DNA of 64,000 bases from Thermoanaerobaculum sp964488355 (GCA_964488355.1 CAZAUJ010000005.1:1-64000), one strand, 5' to 3'; counted from the stretch's first letter, positions 16,177 to 25,380 are shown. The notes: generated from the letters alone by a model not told the origin. Numbers and translations are program-made.

Positions 16177-17510
16177 CGGCTTTCCAGGAAGCGGTCCATG
16201 AAGCGAGTGGAGAGGTTGCCCGCGCGGAAATCCTTGTCCTCCAGGATCCGCAGGTGCAAGGGGATGGTGGTCTTCACGCCCTCCACCAGGAACATAGACA
16301 GGGCCCGACGGGCGCGGCGCAGCACCTCCTCCCGATCCCGGCCGTAGACAATCAACTTGGCCAGCAGGGAGTCGTAGTAGGGCGGAACGCGGTAGCCACG
16401 GTAGAGGTGCGTATCGACCCGTACCCCGGGCCCGCCCGGCAGCGCCAGCAAGCTCACCGTGCCTGGAGATGGGGCGAAGGTTTCCGGATCTTCCGCGTTG
16501 ACGCGGAACTCCATAGCGTGGCCGGAAAGCTTGACGGTGCGCGGAAGGGACAGGCGCTGATGGCTGGCGACCCGCAGCTGCTCCAGGACCAGGTCCGTGC
16601 CGGTAACCAGCTCGGTCACCGGATGCTCCACCTGAATGCGGGTATTCATTTCCATGAAGTAAAACTGCCCCTCCTGGAAGAGAAACTCCACCGTGCCTGC
16701 GCCCTCGTAGCCCACCGCCTTGGCCGCGGCCACCGCCGCCTCCCCCATGGCCTTGCGTAGCTCCGGCGTGAGGGCGGGCGAGGGCGCCTCCTCAATGAGC
16801 TTTTGGTGGCGCCGCTGGATGGAGCACTCGCGCTCACCCAAGGCCACCACCCGGCCGTAGCGGTCGGCCATAACTTGGATTTCGATGTGGCGTGGGGCGG
16901 TGAGGTACTTTTCCAAGTACACATCACCCACGCCGAAGGCCCTTTCCGCCTCGTGGCGGGCGGTATCGAAGGCGTGCCGCAGCTCGCGCACGTCGTGCGC
17001 TATCCGCATGCCCTTGCCGCCGCCACCGGCGGAGGCCTTGAGAATTACGGGAAACCCAATGGCTTGCGCCAACTCCACCGCCTCCTCGCGGCTGCGCAAG
17101 GGCTCCTGCGATCCGGGCAAAATGGGCACGCCGCGCGCAGCCACGGTGCGGCGGGCAGTGGCCTTGTCGCCCATGAGGCGAATCGCTGCTGGTGGTGGGC
17201 CAATCCATGTGAGCCCACACTCCTGGACCACCTCGGCAAAATGGGCGTTTTCGGAGAGAAAGCCGTAGCCCGGATGAATCGCGTCGGCCCCGGTGATCTC
17301 CGCCGCTGCAATCAAGGCGGTGATGTTCAGGTAGGAGGCGTTGGCATAGGCTGGGCCGATGCAAACGGCCTCGTCCGCCAGCCTCACGTGCAGGGCGTCC
17401 CGGTCGGCCTCCGAGTGCACCGCCACCGTGGCCAGGCCCGCCTCGCGGCAGGCGGCAATGATGCGCACAGCAATCTCCCCGCGATTTGCAATGAGGACCT
17501 TGCTGAGCAT
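16173..17510 (-). CDS. accC: biotin carboxylase subunit of acetyl-CoA carboxylase
   Basis: AccC carboxylates the biotin on AccB using ATP and bicarbonate, the first half of malonyl-CoA synthesis. The 445-residue protein opens LSKVLIANRGEIAVRII and has the ATP-grasp motifs KASAGGGGKGMR and EMNTRIQVEHPVTE, plus IHPGYGFLSENA. The ATG at 17508-17510 is preferred over the TTG just upstream. It lies seven bases after accB, the usual accBC pairing. Together with the fab genes at the left end of the window, this covers much of the fatty-acid initiation pathway. Confidence 0.97.
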   Translation of the reverse strand: MLSKVLIANRGEIAVRIIAACREAGLATVAVHSEADRDALHVRLADEAVCIGPAYANASYLNITALIAAAEITGADAIHPGYGFLSENAHFAEVVQECGLTWIGPPPAAIRLMGDKATARRTVAARGVPILPGSQEPLRSREEAVELAQAIGFPVILKASAGGGGKGMRIAHDVRELRHAFDTARHEAERAFGVGDVYLEKYLTAPRHIEIQVMADRYGRVVALGERECSIQRRHQKLIEEAPSPALTPELRKAMGEAAVAAAKAVGYEGAGTVEFLFQEGQFYFMEMNTRIQVEHPVTELVTGTDLVLEQLRVASHQRLSLPRTVKLSGHAMEFRVNAEDPETFAPSPGTVSLLALPGGPGVRVDTHLYRGYRVPPYYDSLLAKLIVYGRDREEVLRRARRALSMFLVEGVKTTIPLHLRILEDKDFRAGNLSTRFMDRFLESR

Positions 17511-17517
17511 CAAGGCT

Positions 17518-18015
17518 TTAGCCCACGCGGATGGCGAACAAGCGCTCGCCGAACTCTACCGGTTGAGCATTCTCCGGGTAAATCTTAACCACCACCCCAT
17601 CCACATCCGACTCGATTTCGTTCATGAGCTTCATGGCTTCCACAATGCACAACACTTGCCCTTTGCGCACCCGGTCGCCTGGCTGCACGAAAGGCGAGGC
17701 GTCGGGGTTCGGGGCGCGGTAGAAGGTACCCACGATGGGGGACGTGACAAAGTGCAGGTTATCCTCGCTCTCTTCCACCGCCAGGGGCGCGGGAGCGGGA
17801 GCGGCAGCCGCCGCCACCACCGGCGACGGCGCGGCCGCGCGCAGGGCCTGCAGGGCCTCCTCGGACAGGAGCGGGGTGCCGACGGGGGCAGCCGGGGCCG
17901 CCGCGGGGATGCCCTCGATGCGCAAGCGTGCACCGTCGCGTTCCAGCTCCAGGCCACCGATGCGCGTTTCGGCTACCAAACGGACCAGTTGGGCAATTTC
18001 CTCGACGGTAAACAT
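17518..18015 (-). CDS. accB: biotin carboxyl carrier protein of acetyl-CoA carboxylase
   Basis: The protein has 165 residues. The N-terminal 35 residues are followed by a flexible Ala/Pro-rich linker (36-85). The C-terminal biotinyl domain carries the acceptor lysine in VEAMKLMNE (Lys129) and the thumb-type segment TSPIVGTFYRAPNPDASPFV. It is followed by accC after two bases of spacer beyond the likely TTG/ATG. The ATG at 18013-18015 has a GGGAGG ribosome-binding site. Confidence 0.96.
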   Translation of the reverse strand: MFTVEEIAQLVRLVAETRIGGLELERDGARLRIEGIPAAAPAAPVGTPLLSEEALQALRAAAPSPVVAAAAAPAPAPLAVEESEDNLHFVTSPIVGTFYRAPNPDASPFVQPGDRVRKGQVLCIVEAMKLMNEIESDVDGVVVKIYPENAQPVEFGERLFAIRVG

Positions 18016-18029
18016 TTTCCTCCCTCGGC

Positions 18030-18383
18030 TTAGAGAAAATCGGGACGGAGCCGCCAGGCAGCAACGCGGCTGGCAAAGCGAGCCTTCCCTGGGTTGCCTT
18101 GGCCATCCACCACGGTGAAGAGAAAGTACTCGCCAGTGATGAACGTCACCACGATGGTGCGTTGGCTGCCGCTAATCACCACCTGTTGCACCTCTCCCAG
18201 CTGCAGCTCACGGTTGGCGGCCAACAGCTCGCGCAAAAAGCCCGTGTATTCGGCAACCGTTTCCTCCGCCTGCTTGGCCTCAGGCCCGAAGCTTTCCACC
18301 GCAATGCCTTCCCTATCGGCAATGGACAAAGCCAGGACCCCCGGACAGGCCCTTACCGGTGCAACCCGGTCGGCAAAGCTCAT
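18030..18383 (-). CDS. Roadblock/LC7-domain protein
   Basis: The 117-residue protein fits the compact Roadblock fold throughout. It starts with an amphipathic helix, then has VLALSIADREGIAVESFG, a helix (EYTGFLRELLAANREL) and GEVQQVVISGSQRTIVVTFI, the usual pattern of MglB-like proteins, which act as dimeric partners or activators of small Ras-like GTPases. No GTPase gene is in this window. The ATG overlaps the TPR gene stop as ATGA, so the two are probably made together. Confidence 0.78.
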   Translation of the reverse strand: MSFADRVAPVRACPGVLALSIADREGIAVESFGPEAKQAEETVAEYTGFLRELLAANRELQLGEVQQVVISGSQRTIVVTFITGEYFLFTVVDGQGNPGKARFASRVAAWRLRPDFL

Positions 18384-19513
18384 AGGCCCCTCCGCTGGCG
18401 CGCACGTGTAAGGTTTGCCAGGTAACGCTGCAAGGCGGCTATCTTTCGGGTGCGGGGCGAAAGGCGGGGCTCTTCGGGGGGCAGCGGCTCCATCATGTCC
18501 TTCACTAGCGCCAGGAGGTCAGCGGCCTCCTGGTTCTCGGGCTCGTGTGTGAGCAGCGCGTGCAGCACCGCCTCCGCCTCTCGCAACTGACCGCGGTGGA
18601 TGGCCGCGCGGGCGGCCGCCAGGCTGGGCAGCTCTTCGGGGACTCCAACCGCGGGCGAGGTCTCGAGAGGCACTCGACCCGCTTCTGCCGGAGGCACCAG
18701 CGGGCCGTGGGCCAGCTCGCTGGCACCTGCCTGGGATTCAACACCCTCAACCGGAGGGAAAAGCTCGCCGGGAACCGCCGGAGGGGGACCTAGGACCCCA
18801 CCGGCCACCTCCTCCCAGGGCAAAGGCGGCGGCTCCGGCTGGGAGGCCGGCGTGGCGGCCGCGGGCGCCGTGGTCGGGGGTTCTTCGCTCAGCGGTGATG
18901 AGCCAAAGGGTTCCGCCAGCGCCGACTCGATAGCGGGCGGCGGTACGGCAAGAACCTCGGCGTCAAAGATCTCCGCCGGCGGCGGTGGTGGTGGAACTGC
19001 CAGCTCTTGGAAGGGCTCGGCCAGTGGCGGCGGCGAGGCTTGGGCAAAAAGCTGGGAGGGTTCTTCACCCGCGGGAAGTGGGGGCGCTGTGGCCAACGAA
19101 GGAACTGCCAGCTCGGCCTTGAGGCTCGCCACCGCCGCCTCAAGCACTTCGTCCCCGGGCACGAGAGCCAGAGCTTGCTGAAACGCCGCCAAAGCCTGGC
19201 TCCGCTCGCCGAGCGCCAACAGCGTTTCGGCCAAAAGACGCCAAGCCACAGGGTTTTGCGGGTCCAACTCCAGCGCGTGACGAAACGCCTCGTGGGCCCC
19301 TGCCAAATCGTGCAAGTCCAAGAGGGCGCGGCCCAGGGAAACCCACGCAGCCACGTAGCGGGGGTGGTGGGAAAGCCCCTGCCGCAGCACCTGCGCCGCT
19401 TGGGCCAGTTCACCCTCGCGCCGCAACAGCTCTCCCAGCTGGTAAAACTGCCTCGAGGTGGGGTGAGCCGCCAGCTCGCGACGTAACTCGGCGATGCGCT
19501 CCTTCGGCGTCAC
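18380..19513 (-). CDS. TPR-repeat protein with a long Pro/Ala/Glu-rich linker
   Basis: The 377-residue protein begins VTPKERIAELRRELAAHP at a GTG. Residues 1-150 hold about four tetratricopeptide repeats (for example YVAAWVSLGRALLDLHDLAG, NPVAWRLLAETLLALGERSQ). Residues 165-310 are low-complexity and rich in Pro, Ala, Glu and Ser. The last 70 residues contain another TPR-like helix pair (AAIHRGQLREAEAVLHALL). There is no signal peptide, so it is probably a cytoplasmic scaffold. I chose the GTG at 19513 because the upstream extension crosses the terminator at 19530-19559. Confidence 0.85.
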   Translation of the reverse strand: MTPKERIAELRRELAAHPTSRQFYQLGELLRREGELAQAAQVLRQGLSHHPRYVAAWVSLGRALLDLHDLAGAHEAFRHALELDPQNPVAWRLLAETLLALGERSQALAAFQQALALVPGDEVLEAAVASLKAELAVPSLATAPPLPAGEEPSQLFAQASPPPLAEPFQELAVPPPPPPAEIFDAEVLAVPPPAIESALAEPFGSSPLSEEPPTTAPAAATPASQPEPPPLPWEEVAGGVLGPPPAVPGELFPPVEGVESQAGASELAHGPLVPPAEAGRVPLETSPAVGVPEELPSLAAARAAIHRGQLREAEAVLHALLTHEPENQEAADLLALVKDMMEPLPPEEPRLSPRTRKIAALQRYLANLTRARQRRGL

Positions 19514-19529
19514 AGCCCTAGTGTAGCGC

Positions 19530-19559
19530 AAAACAAAGGGCCCCGCATCCGCGGGGCCC
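19530..19559 (-). terminator. Rho-independent terminator of the pilus operon
   Basis: Read leftward, a perfect nine-pair stem (GGGCCCCGC, loop GGAT, GCGGGGCCC) at 19559-19538 is followed directly by TTTGTTTT (19537-19530). It ends the transcript of the IPT-domain lipoprotein gene. Confidence 0.9.
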
Positions 19560-19581
19560 GCTGGAAGAGCAAGGTGTGCGC

Positions 19582-21330
19582 TTACGGCCCGGAAATGCCG
19601 CCTGAGCACAGGTAGGTGTACACCGGGGCGGTCGCGCTTAAGTTGGAGCCGATGTTGGTCACGGTAACCGTGGCCGTTTGTGGTGTGCAGCCTTGGTCGC
19701 CCACCGCTTCAGCAAAGGGTGGCAGCTTCACTTGGATGGAGGTGCCCGAAACGGAAAGCACCTGCGCCTCCTTTGTGATGCTACCCACCGTCACCGTCAC
19801 CTGCACAGGCGCGACGAAGCCCTGGCCGTAAATGGTGGCCGGGTTCCAGCCAAGGATGTAGCCCGTGTTGGGGGTAATGGCAGAAACGAACATGGCCTCG
19901 CCGTAGCGGTACGGCAAGGTGTTAGAGGAGACCTTTCCGGTAAGCACGTTAACCACGCTCACGTTTACGGTCGTAGGGCTGTTCGGATCTGTTGGCGCAA
20001 TAGAGGGCGCAATGCACACGATTTGGTTAAAGTTGGAGGAGATCACTTGCGCTTGCCGGTCGCCAAAGAGCACCTGCACGGGGTACTGGAAGCCAGCGCC
20101 AAAAATGGTCACCCGCGTCCCGCCCTCGATGGGCCCTGAGTCGGGCGAAAGTGCATACAGCACTGGCGTTACGGCAGGATTATCGGCCACGGTGTACACG
20201 AACCCTCTGGTGGCCTGGGCCGTCCCGTTGAGGTTGGTAACAAGCACGTCCGTGTAGGTGTCATCGGTTATGGGTGCTACGGCGACGGCCGGTGTCTTAA
20301 CCCGGAGGGCGCGACCGTCGGGCGACACCCATGTCACTTCCGCGTCAGGAGTCGACGCTGCGGTGAACTGCACAGTGGGCAGCGTCGAGGTTTGGCACAA
20401 TCCGGTAGCTGTGCTGACGTACACACAAAGGTTGATTCCGTAAATGGTGACCTCTTCCCCCCCTTGCCACGAGCCATGGTTCGGCTCTACCCGGTAAATC
20501 ACCGGAGCCGCAGCTGGAGCGTATTCAACCGGCGATGGCAGATACGCGAAAACGCCATCCCAACTAGCAAAGCCGCTTTGGTTGGTGACGGTTACTTTTG
20601 AATTTGTCGTTCCTGAAGGCGGGCTGGGAGACAGCCGCGGCGTGCGCACACGCAACGTTCTGCCGTCTGGGGCCACGGCAACAACCTCCGCACGCCCACC
20701 AGGCGGTTCGAATGTCACCTCCGGTGGTACGCTCGTGTCGCACTGGCCTGTGTCGGTATAAACGTATACGCACAGGTGCTCCCCTCGGATCGTCACCTCC
20801 TCGCCGCCCTGCCACGAGCCTCGGTCGGGATCCACGCCGTAAACCACCGGTTTGCCAGCGAGCGAAAACCCAGCGAACCTCACGGTCGCGGAAGCGCTGC
20901 TCGAGCCAACTGCTGCAGTAATGCTTACCTCGCCGAGCTTCGTACTCGTCCAGGCTGCAGAGGCCATGCCTCCGGTCGTTTGCTTGGTGATTTCCGATTG
21001 GTTGTTTTCAAGGAAGACGTGGCACGGAGCCTCCTCACCCGGGTCCTTCTGGCCGTTTCCATTGGTATCTGTAAAGCACAGGTCCCGAGGAAGGGCAAAG
21101 CTCACCACCGTGCCGTCAGGAACCGCTGAGCCGCCTTGCCGCACCGTGGCCCGCGCCTCCACCGCTTCCCCCACCACCGCCGTGCTGCTGGAAACGGTGA
21201 GGGACAGGCTCACCGCCTGGGGCGTGGGGCTGGGGCGGGGGGCGGTGGGGCTGTCGGATTTGCTGCAGCTGGCCAGGCCCAAAACCAAGCCTGGAAGGGT
21301 GAGCGCCAGTAATGGAGAGCATGTTCTCAT
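19582..21330 (-). CDS. lipoprotein with IPT/TIG (Ig-like) repeats, last gene of the pil operon
   Basis: The 582-residue protein has a lipobox LASC (Cys22) followed by a Ser/Pro-rich tether, so it is probably an outer-membrane lipoprotein. Residues 38-150 look like a Big_1-type Ig-like domain, with a Cys-flanked calcium-loop-like segment (DTNGNGQKDPGE, 88-99, between Cys85 and Cys103). Four IPT/TIG-like domains follow, each introduced by a phrase such as VDPDRGSWQGGEEVTIRG, VEPNHGSWQGGEEVTIYG, LSPDSGPIEGGTRVTIFG and ITPNTGYILGWNPATIYG. Its place after pilQ and its surface-type domains suggest a role on or near the pilus machine. The exact role is unknown. Confidence 0.88.
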   Translation of the reverse strand: MRTCSPLLALTLPGLVLGLASCSKSDSPTAPRPSPTPQAVSLSLTVSSSTAVVGEAVEARATVRQGGSAVPDGTVVSFALPRDLCFTDTNGNGQKDPGEEAPCHVFLENNQSEITKQTTGGMASAAWTSTKLGEVSITAAVGSSSASATVRFAGFSLAGKPVVYGVDPDRGSWQGGEEVTIRGEHLCVYVYTDTGQCDTSVPPEVTFEPPGGRAEVVAVAPDGRTLRVRTPRLSPSPPSGTTNSKVTVTNQSGFASWDGVFAYLPSPVEYAPAAAPVIYRVEPNHGSWQGGEEVTIYGINLCVYVSTATGLCQTSTLPTVQFTAASTPDAEVTWVSPDGRALRVKTPAVAVAPITDDTYTDVLVTNLNGTAQATRGFVYTVADNPAVTPVLYALSPDSGPIEGGTRVTIFGAGFQYPVQVLFGDRQAQVISSNFNQIVCIAPSIAPTDPNSPTTVNVSVVNVLTGKVSSNTLPYRYGEAMFVSAITPNTGYILGWNPATIYGQGFVAPVQVTVTVGSITKEAQVLSVSGTSIQVKLPPFAEAVGDQGCTPQTATVTVTNIGSNLSATAPVYTYLCSGGISGP

Positions 21331-21347
21331 TGACCTACCTCCTAACC

Positions 21348-21914
21348 CTACTGCGTTACCGGGTTGTAGAAGAAGTTAAGGTTCCAGTCAAAACGCAAGG
21401 TGACGCGCCGCCCCGACACGGTCTTGCCGTACGCGACGATTTGGAGCCGCTGGCGGATGTTGGTTTTGCCCGTTTCCCGGTCCACCCCGCCATTTTGCGG
21501 GAAGAGCTGAACCAGGGGTTGCTGGTTGAAATACTCAGCCGGGAAAATGCGGTAGTTTTCCACGCTGGCCGTTCCCCCCGCCGGCACGGTCACATTGCGG
21601 AACTCGCGCCACTGGGGTGACGCCACCGTTCCCCCGTCCGATCGCACGGGCGTGATCACCCACTCGGTGAGGATCACATCCGCCTGGGGCCCCAGCACGG
21701 TGCCTGGAGCCTTAGCCTGGGACTTGATTTCCATCCGCCCGATGGCGACGTCTTGCGGCACGGCGATGTTGATGTCCGAAGGACCCTCGGGCACATCCAC
21801 CGTAAGGATGACCGGCGCCTCCTCGTCAGCGGAATGGTTGCCGGCCGAGCAACCAGCCAAAGCCAGCGCGAGCCCGAGAGTCAAAGCCTTGGTCAAAACC
21901 TTTGCGTTCTTCAT
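21348..21914 (-). CDS. lipoprotein of unknown function in the pil operon
   Basis: The 188-residue protein has a signal peptide with lipobox LAGC (Cys22). The mature part is rich in beta-type sequence and has no cysteines. I do not recognise a family. It lies between pilQ and the IPT-domain lipoprotein, with gaps of only about 10 and 17 bases, so it is co-transcribed. A pilotin or other secretin partner is one possibility, since secretins often need a small lipoprotein encoded nearby, but the sequence shows no pilotin TPR fold. Confidence 0.75.
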   Translation of the reverse strand: MKNAKVLTKALTLGLALALAGCSAGNHSADEEAPVILTVDVPEGPSDINIAVPQDVAIGRMEIKSQAKAPGTVLGPQADVILTEWVITPVRSDGGTVASPQWREFRNVTVPAGGTASVENYRIFPAEYFNQQPLVQLFPQNGGVDRETGKTNIRQRLQIVAYGKTVSGRRVTLRFDWNLNFFYNPVTQ

Positions 21915-21924
21915 GGCCTTCTCC

Positions 21925-24294
21925 CTAATACTTCACGATCCGCGGCGTGAGGAAAATCAGAAGCTCGTCGTTGTTTTCAGTAAGCTGCCGCTGCTTAAAG
22001 AGATTTCCAACCACCGGAATCTTGGATAGGCCCGGTATGGAGTTTCGCTGATCGTTTTGGGTGAGCTTATAAACGCCGCCGATCACCGTGGTCCCGCCAT
22101 CGCGGACCAGCACTTTGGTTTCCGCTTTTCGCACCGAAAGGGGCGCCCCCGCGAGTTGCGTGCCAATAGCAATGATGTTCACGCCTTCCAAGACCTCAGT
22201 CTTATCCAGCTTGATCGTCAGCTGTACGGTTCCCTCAGCGGTAATGTGCGGGGTCACCTCGAGCTTAATGGTAGCGTCTTTAAACGTCACTGAGGTTGTA
22301 GTCACGTTTCCTTGTGTAACCGTCGAGGCTATGGGAATCTGGATTCCGCTCTCCATTTTGGCCGCCTCGTTATCTTGAGCCATTACCTTCGGCGCAGATA
22401 CCACCTTCGCCAAACCGTTGCTTTCAGCTGCCTGCAAAACAAAGTCCAAGTTAAAGGCATTCAAAATATCCGCAAAGCTGAAGCCCAGGGTCCCAGTGGG
22501 GCCCTGGATACCGAGGCCCACGTTGCCGTCAACCCGACCAGAGTTGGGGAAACGCCAGCCAGTAGTGGTGCCGTGCTCAGCGTCCGCCACGCCCGAGAAA
22601 CCCCATTGAAGGCCCAAAGCGTGAGAAAACCGCCGAGTGGTTTCCACGATCCTGGCCTCGATGAGCACCTGAGGGTTGGGGCGGTCCAGCTCATCAATGA
22701 GGTTGAGGATACCTTCAATACGGTCTGCGAGGTCCCGGATGATGAGCATGTTCGAGCGCGGATCCACCACCACCGAGCCGCGTTCGGAAACGATGAACTT
22801 CTCCGCTGTGAGGATGGCTTTCACATCGTTGGCGTTGGCATAGGAGAGCACCTTCGTCACCGTGCGCATGGGTTTGGCAGCCTCGGCCTGCAAACGGTAA
22901 TCAGCAAAGGCCTTTTTTTCCTGCGTCAGGCGCTCCATGCGCGCAACACGCAAAACGTTGTTCTCGATCACGTAATCCAAGCGGTTGATGCGCAGGATGA
23001 TATCCAGCGCCTGGTCCCAAGGCACGTTTTCCAGGTTCACGGTCACCGAACCGCTCACATCCGGGTCCACCACGATGTTGAGACCGGTGATCTTGGCAAA
23101 GGACCGCAGCACATCCTTGATATCCGCGTCCTTCAACTCCAAGCTAATCGGTTCGCCGGTGAACTGCCGCTCCTGCGTCTCCACCTCCTTCGCACCGGTA
23201 GCAGCGGCCGGAGCCTGCACCGCCTTTTCCGCCATGGCACGAGCGGTGGAGGTATAGGGCGACTCGGGGGCAGGCGCCGGGGCCTCCGCCGGTACCGCCA
23301 CCGGCGGTGTGACAGCCAGATCGAGGGAGGTACCAGCCGTAGCGGGCGCAGGAGCCGGCAGCACCGAGGAGGTTGCCGGCAAGGACGTCACCCCCTCCAC
23401 CTCGGCCGGTGCTGGCTTAGGAGCCGGCTCTTCCGTCCCTGCCACCGTTGGGGCGAGCTCTGCAGCCGTGGCCGCCGCCCCCGGCTCCTCCTTTACCTCC
23501 ACCGGCCGGACCGTCTCGGGCAGAGGTTGGGTGGCAACGCTGGCCACGCCCTCGAAGGCAGCGGGCGAGCGCCCTAAACGCAGCCAAGCCCCATCGTCAG
23601 CAGGTGAGAAGTCATAGGCCAAGGGTGCGTCCAGGTCGACGGCCACCCGCACCACCGGCTCTGGCGCCACCGCGAACTGTGCCACGCGCACCCGTTGCAC
23701 TCCGGCTACGCCCACGGGGAAGACCCGCCGTGCCTTGGCCGGCAAAACGCCAGGGACATCCACGGCAACGCGCGGTGGGTTGTCCAAGGTAAAGGCTTTG
23801 CCAGTCAGCGGCCCAGCCCCCTTGAGGCGCACGGCCACGGCACCGCCTTCCACCACCGTCTCCACCTCCACCATCCCCGCACGCTGAGACTTTGCCGCAG
23901 CCCGGCCGCTCTCGAGGCGAACCTCGAGGCCGGCGGGTAAGGCGCGCACGGTGGGGTTTACCCCGGGTTGCAGTTCAAGCACGAGCCGGACCAGCCCCTC
24001 TTCGCTGGCGGCCAAGATCGCGCGCTCCAGCCCGAACTGCGGCTCGGCCACGCTCTCCACGGGTTGCCCTAAGCGAGCGTTGGGGAACTCCCACACCCAC
24101 TGGGGTGCCCCCCCGGTAACCTGCCGATAGACCAACGGCCCCGAGGCGCTCACCACCACGGCGGGCACTGGGGTGGGCGTCCAAGCCATGCCCAAGATGG
24201 AAACCTCTTCCTGTTCCTGCGCCTGGACGCTGGTCAGCGAGAGCAAAACCGCAGCCACGCTTGGGAGAATCCTTCCAGTCAGTGTCAGCTTCAT
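21925..24294 (-). CDS. pilQ: type IV pilus secretin PilQ
   Basis: This protein forms the outer-membrane channel for the pilus. The 789-residue protein starts with a signal peptide ending VQAQE. AMIN-type domains follow in the first 260 residues (PRVAVDVPGVLPAKARRVF is typical), then a Pro/Ala-rich linker. A secretin short domain (LKDADIKDVLRSFAKITGLNIVV-type, near 390-460), a secretin_N domain with DPRSNMLIIRDL, and the secretin channel domain ending LLIFLTPRIVKY complete it. The ATG at 24292-24294 has GAGGGGG upstream. The length and domain order match PilQ. Confidence 0.96.
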   Translation of the reverse strand: MKLTLTGRILPSVAAVLLSLTSVQAQEQEEVSILGMAWTPTPVPAVVVSASGPLVYRQVTGGAPQWVWEFPNARLGQPVESVAEPQFGLERAILAASEEGLVRLVLELQPGVNPTVRALPAGLEVRLESGRAAAKSQRAGMVEVETVVEGGAVAVRLKGAGPLTGKAFTLDNPPRVAVDVPGVLPAKARRVFPVGVAGVQRVRVAQFAVAPEPVVRVAVDLDAPLAYDFSPADDGAWLRLGRSPAAFEGVASVATQPLPETVRPVEVKEEPGAAATAAELAPTVAGTEEPAPKPAPAEVEGVTSLPATSSVLPAPAPATAGTSLDLAVTPPVAVPAEAPAPAPESPYTSTARAMAEKAVQAPAAATGAKEVETQERQFTGEPISLELKDADIKDVLRSFAKITGLNIVVDPDVSGSVTVNLENVPWDQALDIILRINRLDYVIENNVLRVARMERLTQEKKAFADYRLQAEAAKPMRTVTKVLSYANANDVKAILTAEKFIVSERGSVVVDPRSNMLIIRDLADRIEGILNLIDELDRPNPQVLIEARIVETTRRFSHALGLQWGFSGVADAEHGTTTGWRFPNSGRVDGNVGLGIQGPTGTLGFSFADILNAFNLDFVLQAAESNGLAKVVSAPKVMAQDNEAAKMESGIQIPIASTVTQGNVTTTSVTFKDATIKLEVTPHITAEGTVQLTIKLDKTEVLEGVNIIAIGTQLAGAPLSVRKAETKVLVRDGGTTVIGGVYKLTQNDQRNSIPGLSKIPVVGNLFKQRQLTENNDELLIFLTPRIVKY

Positions 24295-24310
24295 TGCAAC
24301 CCCCTCACGC

Positions 24311-24790
24311 TTACTGCAACGTCCGTACGATCTCACGGTACGGTTTCAAGCTCGTTGGGTCAATTACGTTCACCTTAAACGTCACCTTCCCCGGCTCGAT
24401 TTTTTCCACCGTGCCATCATAAAGAACCGTGCCCGGCTTGATGATATAGGCCATGTTGTCGGTGCCCTGAATCAGCGCCACGTAGCCCTCAGGAAGCTTG
24501 ATGATTCCCTGCAGCCTGACCTCCTCCACGCCCATCCCCTTCAACCCCGGTGGACGCTGCCCCAGCTCTTCTCGCGCTCGCCCAGCCAGCAGGGAGCGGA
24601 AGGGATCGCGCCTGCCGGCCGGGTCGTAGATGAAGCCGCCGCCAGCCGCTACCTCTTCTTCTTCCGCCAAAATCTTCTCCACCGTGGAGGTATCTATGGG
24701 CTTTTCCTGGTCGGCGGGGGCGGGCGGCACAGCTTGCCCCCACGCCAGGGAGGGCAGCACGGCTAACACGCAAAGGAGAGGTTGCCTCAT
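24311..24790 (-). CDS. pilP: type IV pilus assembly protein PilP
   Basis: PilP is a periplasmic protein that links the PilN/PilO inner-membrane platform to the PilQ secretin. The 159-residue protein has a signal peptide (LLCVLAVLPSLAWG) and a flexible Glu-rich segment. The conserved phrase YDPAGRRDPFRSLL leads into a small beta-domain containing LQGIIKLPEGYVALIQ. No cysteine is at the cleavage site, so it is not a lipoprotein here, unlike some PilP proteins. It overlaps pilO by four bases (ATGA). Confidence 0.9.
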   Translation of the reverse strand: MRQPLLCVLAVLPSLAWGQAVPPAPADQEKPIDTSTVEKILAEEEEVAAGGGFIYDPAGRRDPFRSLLAGRAREELGQRPPGLKGMGVEEVRLQGIIKLPEGYVALIQGTDNMAYIIKPGTVLYDGTVEKIEPGKVTFKVNVIDPTSLKPYREIVRTLQ

Positions 24791-25368
24791 TGCCCAGCTC
24801 CTTCCTGCTTTACCTCACCATAAATGAAGGTTTTCATGGTGAAGCCCGCACTCAGGGTGTAGGGTCCCGGCCTGTTCGTTGCCGACAGCGCCATGGAGTC
24901 CACGTTGATGATGCGGGAAAACTTGGAAAGCCGCTCAAAGAAGCGTGCCAAGTCGTGATAGCTGGCTTCCAAGCTCACACGGATGGGCCATTCGCTATAG
25001 AACTCCTTTTTTTGGAAACTTCCAGGTTCGAACGCCACAAACCGGAAGCTTCCCTGTTCCATGAGCGCCTTGATCTTCTTGATCAGCTCATCGGTTTGCT
25101 TCTGGGTGGGCAAGATACGCAACAGCCGTTGCAGCTCCGCATCCAACCGAGCAAACTCTTCACGAAACTGAGGCAGCCGCGCCTCGGCCGCCTTCCCCTC
25201 CCGAACCTTCTGTTTGAGGTTTTCCAGCTCGGAGGTGCGGCGGGCAATATCCTGCTCGATCCCGGAGAACCACTGGCTCTCGCAGGCCCAAATACCCACG
25301 CCAGCGACGAGCACACCAACAACGACCGCTACGTACCAGGGCTGGTTTTCGAGGGTCAAAGCTGGCAT
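24787..25368 (-). CDS. pilO: type IV pilus assembly protein PilO
   Basis: The 193-residue bitopic protein has one transmembrane segment (about residues 12-28), then a coiled-coil region (QDIARRTSELENLKQKVREG...). A ferredoxin-like domain ends it, with VSLEASYHDLARFFERLSKFSRIINV, the hallmark of PilO. It forms the inner-membrane alignment platform with PilN. It is located 13 bases after pilN and overlaps pilP. Confidence 0.92.
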   Translation of the reverse strand: MPALTLENQPWYVAVVVGVLVAGVGIWACESQWFSGIEQDIARRTSELENLKQKVREGKAAEARLPQFREEFARLDAELQRLLRILPTQKQTDELIKKIKALMEQGSFRFVAFEPGSFQKKEFYSEWPIRVSLEASYHDLARFFERLSKFSRIINVDSMALSATNRPGPYTLSAGFTMKTFIYGEVKQEGAGQ

Positions 25369-25380
25369 AGCCGCGCCTCC

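Noticed and set aside
22312..23577. Rightward open frame of 421 residues opposite pilQ.
   Set aside because: It is His/Arg/Gly-rich shadow sequence of the pilQ reading frame without start signal or family match.
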